A stretch of 64,000 nt of DNA from Dromiciops gliroides (Eukaryota > Chordata > Mammalia > Microbiotheria > Microbiotheriidae), in NCBI RefSeq assembly GCF_019393635.1, contig NC_057861.1, positions 382,361,315 through 382,425,314 on the forward strand, read 5' to 3'. Below, piece by piece: positions 12,700-22,870 of this stretch. A model generated the notes under the pieces. It searched no databases. It was not told the origin of the DNA and saw only the letters and a list, made by a program, of their open reading frames with translations. Position numbers and translations under genes: made by a program. The first letter of the stretch is position 1. Each line of letters starts with the position of its first letter.

Positions 12700-13235
12700 C
12701 AACTCTGCTGTGAGGTTTTGTTGGGAGCTTTTCCGGGTTGCTCATCCAGCTTTGGTGTTCAACTCTCACCCAGTTCTCACCTGTGCCTCCAAGAAGTTGT
12801 AGGATATGCAGTGGCTATATCCTGGTAAAATCATCTTGGAAGATAGGCTAAACCAGGTTAAGAGTTAAAAAAACAACAACCCAGAAATCAAATCAATTGG
12901 TGAATTAGGAGGGTGTCTACCCCAAGCATGTGAAGCCTTCTCCTTGTGAAATGGACAGATGATAACAATTTGTTCTAATGGCCATGGTAGTGGCTGAAAC
13001 AGGTGCTGTGTAGATCTTGGTCAGACATATGAGACACCAAGGCCATATACTGCATCCCTGACCACCATCAGTCATTCTGACTTTTGTCTTGTAACTGGAG
13101 TTTGATGTCTCTGGAAGAGGGAGTGAAAGTCACCACTTTATGCAACTTTGCCTCACTTAAATCCAATTCACAGCACAAATCAAGATATCATTTCATGATG
13201 TTATTGGTCTACTTAAACAATGAAAGATGAACAAC
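12700..13235 (+). repeat. Dispersed repeat family X, long copy inserted in the LINE
   Basis: ~530 bp ending in an A-rich aacaacaaaaacaaca tail. It shares extended similarity with the reverse copy at 62810-63290 (gcctcacttaaatccaattc; ggccatggtagtggctgaaa) and interrupts LINE sequence. The A-rich tail suggests a retroposon. Confidence 0.6.
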
Positions 13236-13780
13236 AAAAACAACATAGGTAGAGAACATGGGTGTGAGTTGACTATATACAAAACATAAAATTAAAGTGT
13301 TACAAAGAGGGACGCACTGGGGGAATGTAGAAGGGAGACTAGAATGGGGGTAAATTATCGTACACAAAAGGTCTAAAATAGCTTTTACAGTGGAGGAGAA
13401 AATGCTGGGGGTGGTGGTGGTGGCAGACAACACTTGAACTTTAATCAGAATTGGAATAACATACACACTCAATTGGATATAGAAATTTATCTTACTCTAC
13501 AGGGAAGTAGGAGGGGAAGGGGATATGAGAAGGGGGTGAGCTGATAGAAGGTAGAGAATATTTGAGACAATGATAAGAAGCAGTGGCCAAATCCATAACT
13601 GAAGTGGGGATAGCTGCAAGGCACTGTTGTCCATAAATTTGTTACATGTAACTGTTTTCAAGGACTTGAAGATTAAAATGGAAATTATAACTCAATTGTT
13701 CAGGGACTAAGGGACAATTACATAAGGACTATTGAAATCATATCTGAAAGAAAAGGTGGATTTTAATTTTTAATTTCTTA
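13236..13780 (+). mobile_element. LINE post-ORF1 purine-rich region (continuation of 10745 copy)
   Basis: aataacatacacactcaatt, tctacagggaagtaggaggg and ggatatgagaagggggtgag match, in reverse, the region after ORF1 in the HAL1-like element (33840-33970). No ORF2 follows, so this copy also looks ORF1-only. Confidence 0.55.
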
Positions 13781-14071
13781 TACAGTAGAGAGGAGTCAGA
13801 AGAAGCTAGTGTCAGAAGACAGACAGTGAAGAGAGAATCTGATAGAACATGAGTATAGTGTCCAGGCAGGTTTTGCAGCTGGGGTGGAGGGAAAGCTGTT
13901 TGATTGGAAGAGATCTAATTGAAGCCAGGAAGGTTATGCAGGTGTTGCCCTCATTAGAGCTGGAACTAGAAGCAGCAGGAAGCTGATTGCAGGAAAACAG
14001 ACTCTTCTGCTAGTGGAAGAGCTAGCAGAGATCTCTTGCTCAAGAGAGAAAAAACCTCTTAGGAGTGCCTT

Positions 14072-14347
14072 ACAAGAAAACTTCAAAGTTATATATTTGA
14101 CATGTGTCTAATGATATCCTTAACTGTTATTATTAGACACATGTCAAATTAACTTGTTTATGAGTTTTATTTGACTGTGGCCCGAAATTCTATTAATGTG
14201 TACAATCTTTGTATTATTTTATTCACATCTTATGGTAATTTATTTTCAACTTCAAAAGGAATTAAAAGGTACATTAACTTTTTTAATAAACATTTTTATT
14301 TAAAGTTTTGAGTTTTTCAATTTCTTTTTTCTTTGAAGTTTTCTTGT
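14072..14347. repeat. Outer inverted repeat with a perfect internal hairpin
   Basis: acaagaaaacttcaaag (14072-14088) is the exact complement of ctttgaagttttcttgt (14331-14347). Inside, atttgacatgtgtctaat (14095-14112) pairs perfectly with attagacacatgtcaaat (14132-14149) around a 19-nt loop. Confidence 0.9.
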
Positions 14348-14560
14348 ACAAAATGACTAATATGGAAATGTTTTACATAATTGCACATGTATAACCTATA
14401 TCTGATTGCTTACTGCCTTGGGGAGGGGAAGGAGGGAAGGAATTCCAAATTCTATATCTCCTTCCCTGACTCCCTTTACCACTCTGTGAGGTGATAAGTA
14501 ATCAGATACATGTTATACATGTGAAATTATGTAAAACATTTCCATATTAGTCATTTTGTA
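14347..14560. repeat. Long inverted repeat made of two L1 3' ends
   Basis: The 65-bp arms 14347-14411 and 14496-14560 pair with about four mismatches (tgactaatatggaaatgttt against aaacatttccatattagtca). Both arms are the same piece of L1 3' UTR in opposite orientation. Confidence 0.9.
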
Positions 14561-15085
14561 TACGAAGACTTGGATAAAGACAAAAATAAAGAAAGGAAGT
14601 GAAAAATAGCTTGCTTCAGTCTATGTTCAATTAATATCAGTTCTTTCTTTGGAGGTAGATAGTATGCTTTATCATTAGTCCTTTGGGATGATCTTGGATC
14701 ATTGCATTGCTGAGAATAGTTGTCATTCACAGTTCTTCATTAAGCAAAATTGCTGTCATTGTGCACTATATTCTCCTGGTTCTACTCACTTCAATATACA
14801 TCAGTTCATGTAAGTCTTTCCAGGCCTTTCTGAAGTTATCTCATTTGTCATTTTTAATGGCACAATAATATTGCATCACAATTATATACACCAGTTTGTT
14901 TAGCCACTCCCCAATTGATAGCATCCCTTTGATTTCCAATTCTTAGCCTCCACAAAAAGCTGCTATAAATATTTTCATACAAATATGTCTTTTTCTTTTT
15001 TGGTATATTTTTGGGAAATGAAATTAGCAATGGATCAAAGGGTATGTACAGTTTTATAGCCCTTTGGGCATAGGCATATTAATTT
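14443..15085 (-). mobile_element. L1 3' UTR, reverse
   Basis: From the pyrimidine block through gtcctttgggatgatcttg, gtagtcattcacagttcttc-like text, cactccccaattgatagcat and ggatcaaagggtatgtacag to gccctttgggcataggc, the standard reverse L1 3' end. 5'-truncated. Confidence 0.7.
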
Positions 15086-15315
15086 TGAAAAGAATTAAGT
15101 TTAATTTGTAAAATGAAGATTATCTCTAACTTCCCTTATAGCTCTACTATTCTGTTTCTATTCTATTTCTCATTTTTCTTTACCAATGTAAATCTTTAAC
15201 AGCTTTTTAAAAATGATTTAGAAATTACAGTATGTGAATTTACAGGAGCCAAATAATATGTATGTAGCCTGAAACACAGGGGCCAGAATATTTCTGTTAT
15301 GACTCAGTTGCTGAG

Positions 15316-15375
<60 letters not shown>

Positions 15376-15510
15376 TTTTAATCTTTTCTACATTGGGTTC
15401 TACAACAAAAATACTTTGATGTTAAGTTGAGTTTTAATTGACTGATGCTTTAAAGTTAAAATGATATTAAATTAAACCCATTATTGCATTTGAACCTTTC
15501 TTGGAAAAGC

Positions 15511-15575
<65 letters not shown>

Positions 15576-15615
15576 TTTTAATCTTTTCTACATTGGGTTC
15601 TACAACAAAAATACT
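15316..15615. repeat. Duplicated (GATA)n block
   Basis: Two GATA arrays (15316-15372 and 15512-15572) are each followed by the same unique segment (15373-15415 and 15573-15615, identical over 43 bp: attttaatcttttctacatt through aaaaatact). The offset is exactly 200 bp. Confidence 0.95.
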
Positions 15616-17340
15616 GATTTTATAAACCTTTTAAAATATAATTACAACTTTTTCTCTATAAGAACTATATCTCCACTGGAACTTCACCCTTCAATTTCCT
15701 TTAGGTCTAACTATATTTTCTCCTTTTCTTCAAGCCTTTTCTTTTGTTCTGGTTTTCTTACCTCAGGCTAATGCATTTTCTAAGCAAGGGCCTCTCTTGT
15801 GTTCTTGTACATTTCCTTTCATTTAATTCCTTTTACAATCTTCCATTTTCTCCAAATCATAACACTTTCCCTAACCATCATGGGGAATAGTTCCAGAAAC
15901 CCTCTTCAGTAAGAGCCACTCTAGCATTCAAGAAGGGTCTTGTGTCTGATTTTTTGTACAATTGAGACAATGTACCTTTTGATATTGCCTTTTATTCTCC
16001 AAGTTGGCTTAGAAAATGGAAGGCAACAATGTGGAATAAAAGCTTATGAATCTAATGGCTGACCTTCACATGTTGAAGCAATCCTAATCCTTACCACAAA
16101 TTTCTTTGGTAGGTATTGCCAGAATTATTATCTCCATTTTACAAATGAAGAAAACATCACTAAATGTGATGTTCCTGGTTATGTAGCTAATAAATGTTGG
16201 GACTGAATTTGAACCCTGATCTTCCCTGAATCCAAATCCACTGGTCTTTTGAATCCACCATACTGCCCTTTTACAGCAAGAAATTCTGTTCTCCTTCTGA
16301 CCATAATCATGACAGGAGTAAGAAAACTAGACAGAACAGGGAGACAAATGTCCCTAATGTCAATGTTCTTCTCACTAGCAGGAAGGTGACTAAAAATAGA
16401 AGCAATAGAAATACTACCCTTTGTTCTTTCTGTCTTAGTTCCTTACCTTTAGTACTATGGCAATAACTACTTTTGAATGAATTGATCATACATCACATAC
16501 TGGATAAACTAGAGTATCTCTAGTACGATGTGGAATATATGCATTAAAATTTTAGTAATCATTCAAACATATAACTACTTAAATAAATGAACAAAATTCT
16601 ATAAAAATTAATCTGGAAATATGACTGAAGCAGATGAATAGTTCAGTGGATAGAGTATTGAACATAGTGTTAGGAAAAGCTGAGCTTGAAACCTGCCTCA
16701 GACACTAATTATCTGGGCAAGTAACTTGACTGCTCTCAGTCTCAGTTTTCTCATTTATAGAATGGGGATAATAATAGCATGTGATTAACATGGTTGTCAT
16801 GAGGAACAAATGAGATAACACATGTGAAGCTCTTTATAAAATTTAAAATGCAACACAAATGTGAGCATTTTCTCATCTAGTAGACATTTTGGTTTACAGT
16901 TTTAAAAACATATTTCTCATAATATACCTTAAAGTAAGTCTAAAACTCCTGAATCCAGGGAAAGACACTTAAAAATTGTATTTGAGACAGTCATTAAGGA
17001 ACTAGAGAATATTAGAGATTTTAAAATTTGAGAATACTGTTTTGATAACTTTTTTTCTCAATTGAGTCAAAGAAAACAAGTAAAGCTAACATTGCTTATT
17101 AAGTCATGGATATGCCCATGTTTTCTCCGTCCCACAACACTGGACTTGAACTTGAAATTCAGGCAATCACAGATAAACTGTAGGCTTTTTTAAACTAACT
17201 AAATAGCTTATAATTATAGGATTTTTGGTAGCACTTTTGCATTGCTTATCTTCTGCATATCATTGTTTGCTTCTGCTCTTTTTTGTTTCCTTGATGGTTT
17301 AAATGAGAGAATAATTCTAAAGTATTTAGCCCATAAATGA
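15616..17340. other. No gene; MIR relic and one CORE-SINE inside
   Basis: 16070-16265 is a reverse MIR-type relic (ctccattttacaaatgaaga, gggactgaatttgaaccctg) and 16629-16880 a plus CORE-SINE. The rest is anonymous. Confidence 0.5.
16629..16880 (+). mobile_element. CORE-SINE (Mar1/MIR type)
   Basis: gcagatgaatagttcagtgg head, cctcagacactaatt, then aatggggataataatagca and a gttgtcatgaggaacaaatg tail. Old and diverged. Confidence 0.65.
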
Positions 17341-18325
17341 CTATAGTAATCTACTATTTGATAAACCTAGAGACTCCAGCTTCTGGAATAAGAACTCACT
17401 GTTTGAGAAAAACTGCTGGAAAAACTGGAAGGTAGTATGGCGGAAACTAGCCATAGACCAACATCTTATACTGTATACCAAAATAAGGTCAAAATGAGTA
17501 CATGATTTAGACATAAAGGGTGCTGCCATAGGTAAATTAGGAGAGGAAGGAATAGTTTGCCTCTCAGATCTATGGAGAGGAGAAGAATTTATGACCAAAC
17601 AAGAGAGAGAATATTATGAAATGAAAAATGAATGATTTTGATTACATTAAATTAAAATGATTTGTACAAACAGAAGTAATGCAGCCAAACCTAGAAGGGA
17701 ATCAGAAAACTGGGAAATTTTTTTTTACAGCCAGTGTTTCTGATAAAGGCCTCATTGTTTTCTGTTTTCTTTTCTTTTTTGTGTGTGTCAATGAGGGTTA
17801 AGTGACTTGCCCAGGGTCACACAGCTAGTAAGTGTCAAGGGTCTGAGGCCGGATTTGAACTCAGGTCCTCCTGAATCCAGGGCTGGTGCTCTATCCACTG
17901 CGCCACCTAGCTTCCCCAAGGCCTCATTATTAAAACATATGGGGAACTAAATCATATTTATAATAATCTAAGTCATCCACCAATTGAGAAATGATAAAAA
18001 GATATGAATAGGCAGTTTTCAGATAAAGAAATCAAAGCTGTGTATTGCCACATGAAAAAATGCTCTAAATCACTACTGATTAGAAAAATGCAAATTAAAA
18101 GAACTCTGATGTACCACCTCATACCTATCAGATTGTATAATATGACAAAAAAGGAAAATAATAAATGCTAAAGAAGCTGTGGAGAAATTGAAACACTAAA
18201 ACATTGTTGGTGGAGTTGTAAACTGATCCAACCATTCTGGAGAGCAATTTGGATCTATGCCCAAAGGACTATGGGGCAGTGCATACCCTTTGACCCAGTA
18301 ATACCACTACTAGGTCCGTATCCCA
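17341..18325 (+). mobile_element. L1 ORF2 C-terminal remnant, split by a SINE
   Basis: Same ORF2 region as 1-812 (ctccagcttctggaataaga, gattacattaaattaaaatg, caattgagaaatgataaaaa) with many stops, followed by the start of the 3' UTR (gttggtggagttgtaaactg). A reverse SINE is inserted at 17769-17917. Confidence 0.75.
17769..17917 (-). mobile_element. WSINE1-like SINE inside L1 ORF2
   Basis: Reverse copy with target duplication aaggcctcattgtt (17746-17759) / aaggcctcattatt (17918-17931). Confidence 0.9.
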
Positions 18326-19722
18326 GGCACGAGGAAGCAGTCTTGAATTGGGGCAGCCCAGGTCGGGGAGGGGCACAGGCATGCTCAGAGCTTGCAACCA
18401 CAGTGAACGAGATTTCTGTTCCTGGGTTAAAGAGCAAGCAGGCCTGAGGTAACTTATAGACCAGACCACAGGCCAGGAAAGTGCAGAATGTACCTCTCCT
18501 CAAATAGTACCACCTGGGATCCCCTGAAGCTTAGGACAGTGCATCCTTGAAGCAGTGCCCCATTTTAAGAAGGACTTAAAAATCAAGAAATAGGCTAGGA
18601 AAATGACCAGACAGAAAAAAAAAATTGGACCATAGAAAGTTTCTTTGGTGACAAGAAAGATCAAAATATACCCTCAGAAGCACATAACAAAGTCAAAGCT
18701 CCTACATCCAATGCTTCCAAAAAATTATGAATCGATCTCATGTCATAGAAGCACTCAAAAAGGACTTTGAAGATAAAGAGAGGTAGAGGAAAAAAATGGA
18801 AAGAGAAATGAGAGTGATGCAGGAAAATAATGAAAAAAAATTCCACAGGTTGAAAGATACAAAAGCTTTCTGAAGAAAATAATTGCTTGAGAATTAGGAT
18901 TGAGCAAATGGAAGCTAATGACTTTATTAGAAATCAAGACACAATAAAGCAAATCTCCTTGCAAAAACAATTGACTTGGGAAATAGATCCAGGAGAGATA
19001 ATTTGAAAATTATTGGACTACCAGAAAACCATGATAAAAAAAAGCTTAGAAACCATCTTCCAAGAAATTGCCAGGGAAAATTGCCCTGATATCCTAGAAG
19101 CAGAAGGTAAAATAGAAGTCAAAAGAATTCACCAATCACCTTCAGAAAGAGATTCCAAAAGGAAAACTTTCAAGAATATTATAGCCAAATTCCAGAGCTC
19201 CAAAGTCAAGGAGAAAATATTGCAAGCAGTTAGAAAGAAACAAATCAAGTACTGTGGAACCACAATTAGGATAACACAAGCTCTAGCAGCTTCTACATTA
19301 AAGGATTGGAGGGCATGGAATATGATATTCTGGAGGGCAAAGGATCTGGGGTTACAATCAAGAATCACCTACCAGCAAAACTGAATATAATCTTTCAGGG
19401 GAAAAATGGGAATTCAATGAAAAAGAGGACTTTTAGGCATTGGTGATGAAAAGACCTGAAATGAATAGAAAATTTGACTTTCATGTACAAGACCCTAGAG
19501 AAACATAAAAAGGTAAACAGGAAAAATAAATTTTAAGGGACATTAAAAGGTTATACTGTTTACATTCCTACATGGGAAGATGATAATTCTAACTCATAAG
19601 AACTTTCTCAGTACTAGGGAAGCTGGATGGAATATATTTAGACAGAGGATACAGGTAGTAATTGATTATGAAGAGATGATATCTGTAAAGCAATTATTTT
19701 TTGTTTATCAGGATTTTTTTTG
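18326..19722 (+). mobile_element. L1/HAL1-type LINE: 5' UTR end, broken ORF1, post-ORF1 stretch
   Basis: The join with L1 ORF2 debris near 18325 is abrupt. The 5' UTR end (gggacagtg-like text, aagaaataggctaggaaa) leads to ORF1 starting at about 18604 with MTRQKK, then a stop after about nine codons. The ORF1 body is recognisable to about 19505 and includes an open stretch from 19013 to 19384. The post-ORF1 stretch (tgtttacattcctacatggg) matches that of the intact element at about 34305. Confidence 0.75.
18604..19505 (+). pseudogene. L1 ORF1 pseudogene
   Basis: Broken copy of ORF1. The longest surviving piece (19013-19384) contains CPDILEAEGKIEVKRIHQSP and ends near RAWNMIFWRAKDLGLQ, directly comparable with residues about 189-280 of the intact ORF1 at 34367-35359. 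Stops occur near the start and in the coiled coil. Confidence 0.8.
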
Positions 19723-19861
19723 TAGGGGGTGGAAGTTGGGGTTGGGTGGCTTGCCATGGGTCATGCAGCTTGTGGGTGTCTTATGTCTGAGGCTGGATTT
19801 GGGCTTGGGTCCTCCTAGGTCCAGGGCTGGTGCTTTGTCCACTGTGTCACCTAGCTGCCCC
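19723..19861 (-). mobile_element. SINE fossil of the divergent subfamily, after LINE ORF1
   Basis: Reverse SINE with the derived forms gatttgggcttgggtcc and ggtgtcttatg, followed by cataatgac. All three features recur in the SINE embedded in the HAL1-like element at 34147-34240, in the same orientation relative to ORF1. Confidence 0.8.
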
Positions 19862-19865
19862 ATAA

Positions 19866-19993
19866 TGACGCAATGAATAAAGCACTGGCCCTGGATTCAG
19901 GAGGACCTGAGTTCAAATTCAGCCTCAGACACTTTAAACTAGCTGTGATACCCTGGGCAAGTCATTTAACCATCATTGCCCTAGAAAGAAAAA

Positions 19994-20057
<64 letters not shown>

Positions 20058-20058
20058 A
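19866..20058 (+). mobile_element. WSINE1-like SINE with (GAAA)n tail
   Basis: 5'-damaged plus SINE (gcactggccctggattcagg, gggcaagtcatttaaccatc) ending in a long GAAA array (about 19983-20058) grown from its A-tail. Confidence 0.85.
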
Positions 20059-20150
20059 AAATTAAAAGCTTATGAAAACAAATGTGGAAAACTATATTTA
20101 CATGTAAATGGAAAACAACAAAATACTTTTATTATTTAAAAAATAAACAA
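20059..20150 (+). mobile_element. L1 3' terminus
   Basis: aaaactatatttacatgtaa, tggaaaacaacaaaatactt and an A-rich end correspond to the last ~80 bp of the L1 3' UTR. Likely the tail of the LINE starting at 18326. Confidence 0.6.
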
Positions 20151-20739
20151 ATGAATAAATCAATCACTTCTACAATGGAAAATAAAATAAAATATTAGGA
20201 CTTCATTAGGTTTCCCTTTTCTACTCCTTGTTCTTGAATGGTATGTGATTCCTATATATAGCTAGGTTATACAGTGGTAACTATGATTTCCCTGTTGTGG
20301 AAAGAACAGATAAAAGTGATCAGTGATTGAAGAGATAAAGTATCTAGGGACTCAGAGTGAGTATAAATCAATTTTCCCAAACACCTGTTATTTTGTTTGG
20401 AAGCACAGGAAGCCAAATAAAATTTGTTAGGGGTTATTAAGAATTCTGAAACTATCTTCCAGGCAGATCTATTTACATTTTATAACATGAGTCAGAAACC
20501 TTTTTAGTCCCATGCCACTAGCAAAAGGAATGAGTAATGATTGTGGGTATTCATGAGTGTTACTAGAAAACTTGAGTTAGGAAGGGATAAAAGAAAAAAA
20601 AAAGTGGTAGAAAGAGAGTGAGTGATGAAAAATGCAAAGATATAAAAGGTGATAGGGGAGCACATTTATTAAGCCCCTACTATGTGTCATACATTGGGGT
20701 AAGTACTTTTTTTAATCATAAAAGCATTTTGTTTGATTT

Positions 20740-21385
20740 TTATTTTTATTTATTTATTAAGAATTTTCCCCAAGTTACATGTAAAAACAAATTTTCACAT
20801 CAATTTTAAAAAATTTTGTGTTCCAAATTCACTTCCTCACTCCCTCCCGAACCCTCCTTAAGAACGCGAGCAATTCAGTATGTTATACATGTGCAGTCAT
20901 GCAAAACATTTCCACATTAGAACTAACAGAAAAAAAATTATTCTTCTACTTATATTCAGATACCATCAGTTCTTTCTCTGTGGATGTATTGCATTTTTCA
21001 TAAGTCCTTCTGATAGCATCTTGCTCATAATTTCCTACAACACAGTAGTGTTCAATCATAATCTCATCCCACAATTTGTTCAGCCATTTGCCAAATGATG
21101 GGCACCACCCCAATTTAGAATTCAACTTTTTTTAGTCTTTTTTAGGGTACCAATTTAGTAGTGGTATTGCTAGGTTGAAGAATATGCATGGTTTTATAGT
21201 CCTTTGGCCATAGCTCCAAATTGCTCTAGAGAATGTTTGAATCAGTTTACAACTTTACCAAGAGTATATTAATGTCTCATTTCCCCCATATCACCCACAA
21301 TATTTGTCATTTTCCTTTGCTGTCCTATTATCCAATCCAATAAGTATGAGGTAGTACCCAGAATTGTTTTGACCCGAATTTCTCC
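20740..21385 (-). mobile_element. L1 3' UTR and ORF2 end, reverse
   Basis: Reverse L1 from the 3' end (gttacatgtaaaaacaaatt) through the pyrimidine block, atgttatacatgtgcagtca, ggtattgctaggttgaagaa and tagtcctttggccatagctc to the ORF2 end (tatgaggtagtacccagaat). Confidence 0.8.
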
Positions 21386-22174
21386 AAGTCTTTAGAAGAC
21401 CCAGAAGAGAGAGCAAGAGACAGAGACCATGTGGTCCCAGCAAGCAAAAGGACAGAGGGAGAGAAACATAATCCATGTGGTCTCAGAGAATCAAGGGAGC
21501 CAGCAAGAGTGAGACAGGGACTATGTGGTGTCAGAGAACCAAGAGAGACCAGAAGGTGCCCCAGAAGCCCTTGAGTGGCATTTTCTAAGTGTTTTGTTAA
21601 ATCCTCTTTTGATAGAGGAAGATTATTATACATTGATCAAAGCTAATTGGTTCATTATACATCAAACAAATCCAATTGGTTAGCATCATTCAACTCTATT
21701 TGTTGACATGACTTGAATTTGGTCTGCATTAAAATGAACTCTAGGGGGTACAGCTAGGTGGTGTAGTGGATAAAGCACTGGCCCTAGATTCAAGAGGACC
21801 TGAGTTCAAATCTGGCCTCAGACAGTTGACACTTACTAGCTGTGTGACCCTGGACAAGTCATCTAACCCTCACTGCCCTGCCAAAAAAAAAAAAAAAGAA
21901 AAGAAAATTAAAGAAAAAAAGAAAAAAATTAAAATGAACTCTAGGGATGACATCAGGGAAAAGAATGCAAAAAACCTTCACTCAAGTTGTTTAGGGAAAA
22001 GTCTAGATGTGGTTAATCCTGCCAGTCCTTCAGCCATTGTTCCCTTGGGTTTGTCCCAGATGATATTTGATGAAGTTTCTCAAGGAGAATTGACTTTCTA
22101 GAATAAGGAGGGGGGAAGAAAGGAGTGATCCTTGAATCCCCAAGAAATTGATTATTAATAATTATTTTCTCACA
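21386..22174 (-). mobile_element. LTR-like element, family L, copy 1 (split by SINE)
   Basis: Minus-strand LTR-like sequence whose outer end reads TGTGAGAAAATAATTATTAA, identical to the copy at 29731. Also shared are the segments catcattcaactctatttg and gttgacatgacttgaatttg. A plus SINE is inserted at 21747-21927. No retroviral coding sequence adjoins it. The left boundary is uncertain. Confidence 0.5.
21747..21927 (+). mobile_element. WSINE1-like SINE with 19-bp target duplication
   Basis: cagctaggtggtgtagtgga to an A-rich tail; attaaaatgaactctaggg flanks it exactly at 21728-21746 and 21928-21946. Confidence 0.93.
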
Positions 22175-22380
22175 ATAGTGAGCAGAGAAGTGGCTTTTGT
22201 TCTGAATCTGATTTATACACTAAGACCCACAATATATGAGGGTATCAGAGAGATCCCAGTCAAGCCCAGTACCTTCCTTGGAGATTGATGAGGGACAGAG
22301 CACATATGTAGACATTTCCCTTTTCCTGCTCCCTTCAATGTGGAAATTATAGTCTCCTTTGTAATAGAGGAAAAAACTAC

Positions 22381-22620
22381 ATGACCTAGTGGATTGAACA
22401 CTGGTCCTGAAGTCAGAAAGACTCATCTTCATGAGTTCAAATATGGCCTCAGATACTTACTAGCTGTGTGACCCTGGGCAAGTCACTTACCCCTGTTTAC
22501 TTCAGATTCCTCATATGTAAAATGAAATGGAAAAGGAAATAGCAAACCACTCTAGTATCTTTGCCAAGAAAACCCCAAATGGGGTCATGAGGAATCAGAA
22601 ACAACTGAACAACAACAAAT
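22381..22620 (+). mobile_element. Mar1-type SINE with long 3' part
   Basis: Head region atgacctagtggattgaaca, then ctagctgtgtgaccctgggc, then gaaatggaaaaggaaatagc, ccaaatggggtcatgagg and aactgaacaacaacaaa, the long-tailed marsupial SINE form. A (TC)n tract follows at 22650-22669. Confidence 0.8.
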
Positions 22621-22734
22621 TGTAGTGGGTAGGAACAGATTCCAGATCTCTCTCTCTCTCTCTCTCTCCATGCCATCAGGCATGGGACATTTATGTCATT
22701 CAGGTGAACTTCCATATATTACATAGCAAACACA

Positions 22735-22870
22735 TCTTACACTAATAGGTAAACTGAAGCCAAGAGGGGATAATCTACTTGCCTAACATCATAGAATAAT
22801 AACAATGTTGGGATTTGAACTCACATCATTCTGATTCCAAATCCAGTGCTCCTTATAATGCATCATATGG
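22735..22870 (-). repeat. MIR-type relic
   Basis: ggtaaactgaagccaagagg, gttgggatttgaactcacat and ccaaatccagtgctcctta read as a reverse MIR. Confidence 0.55.
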
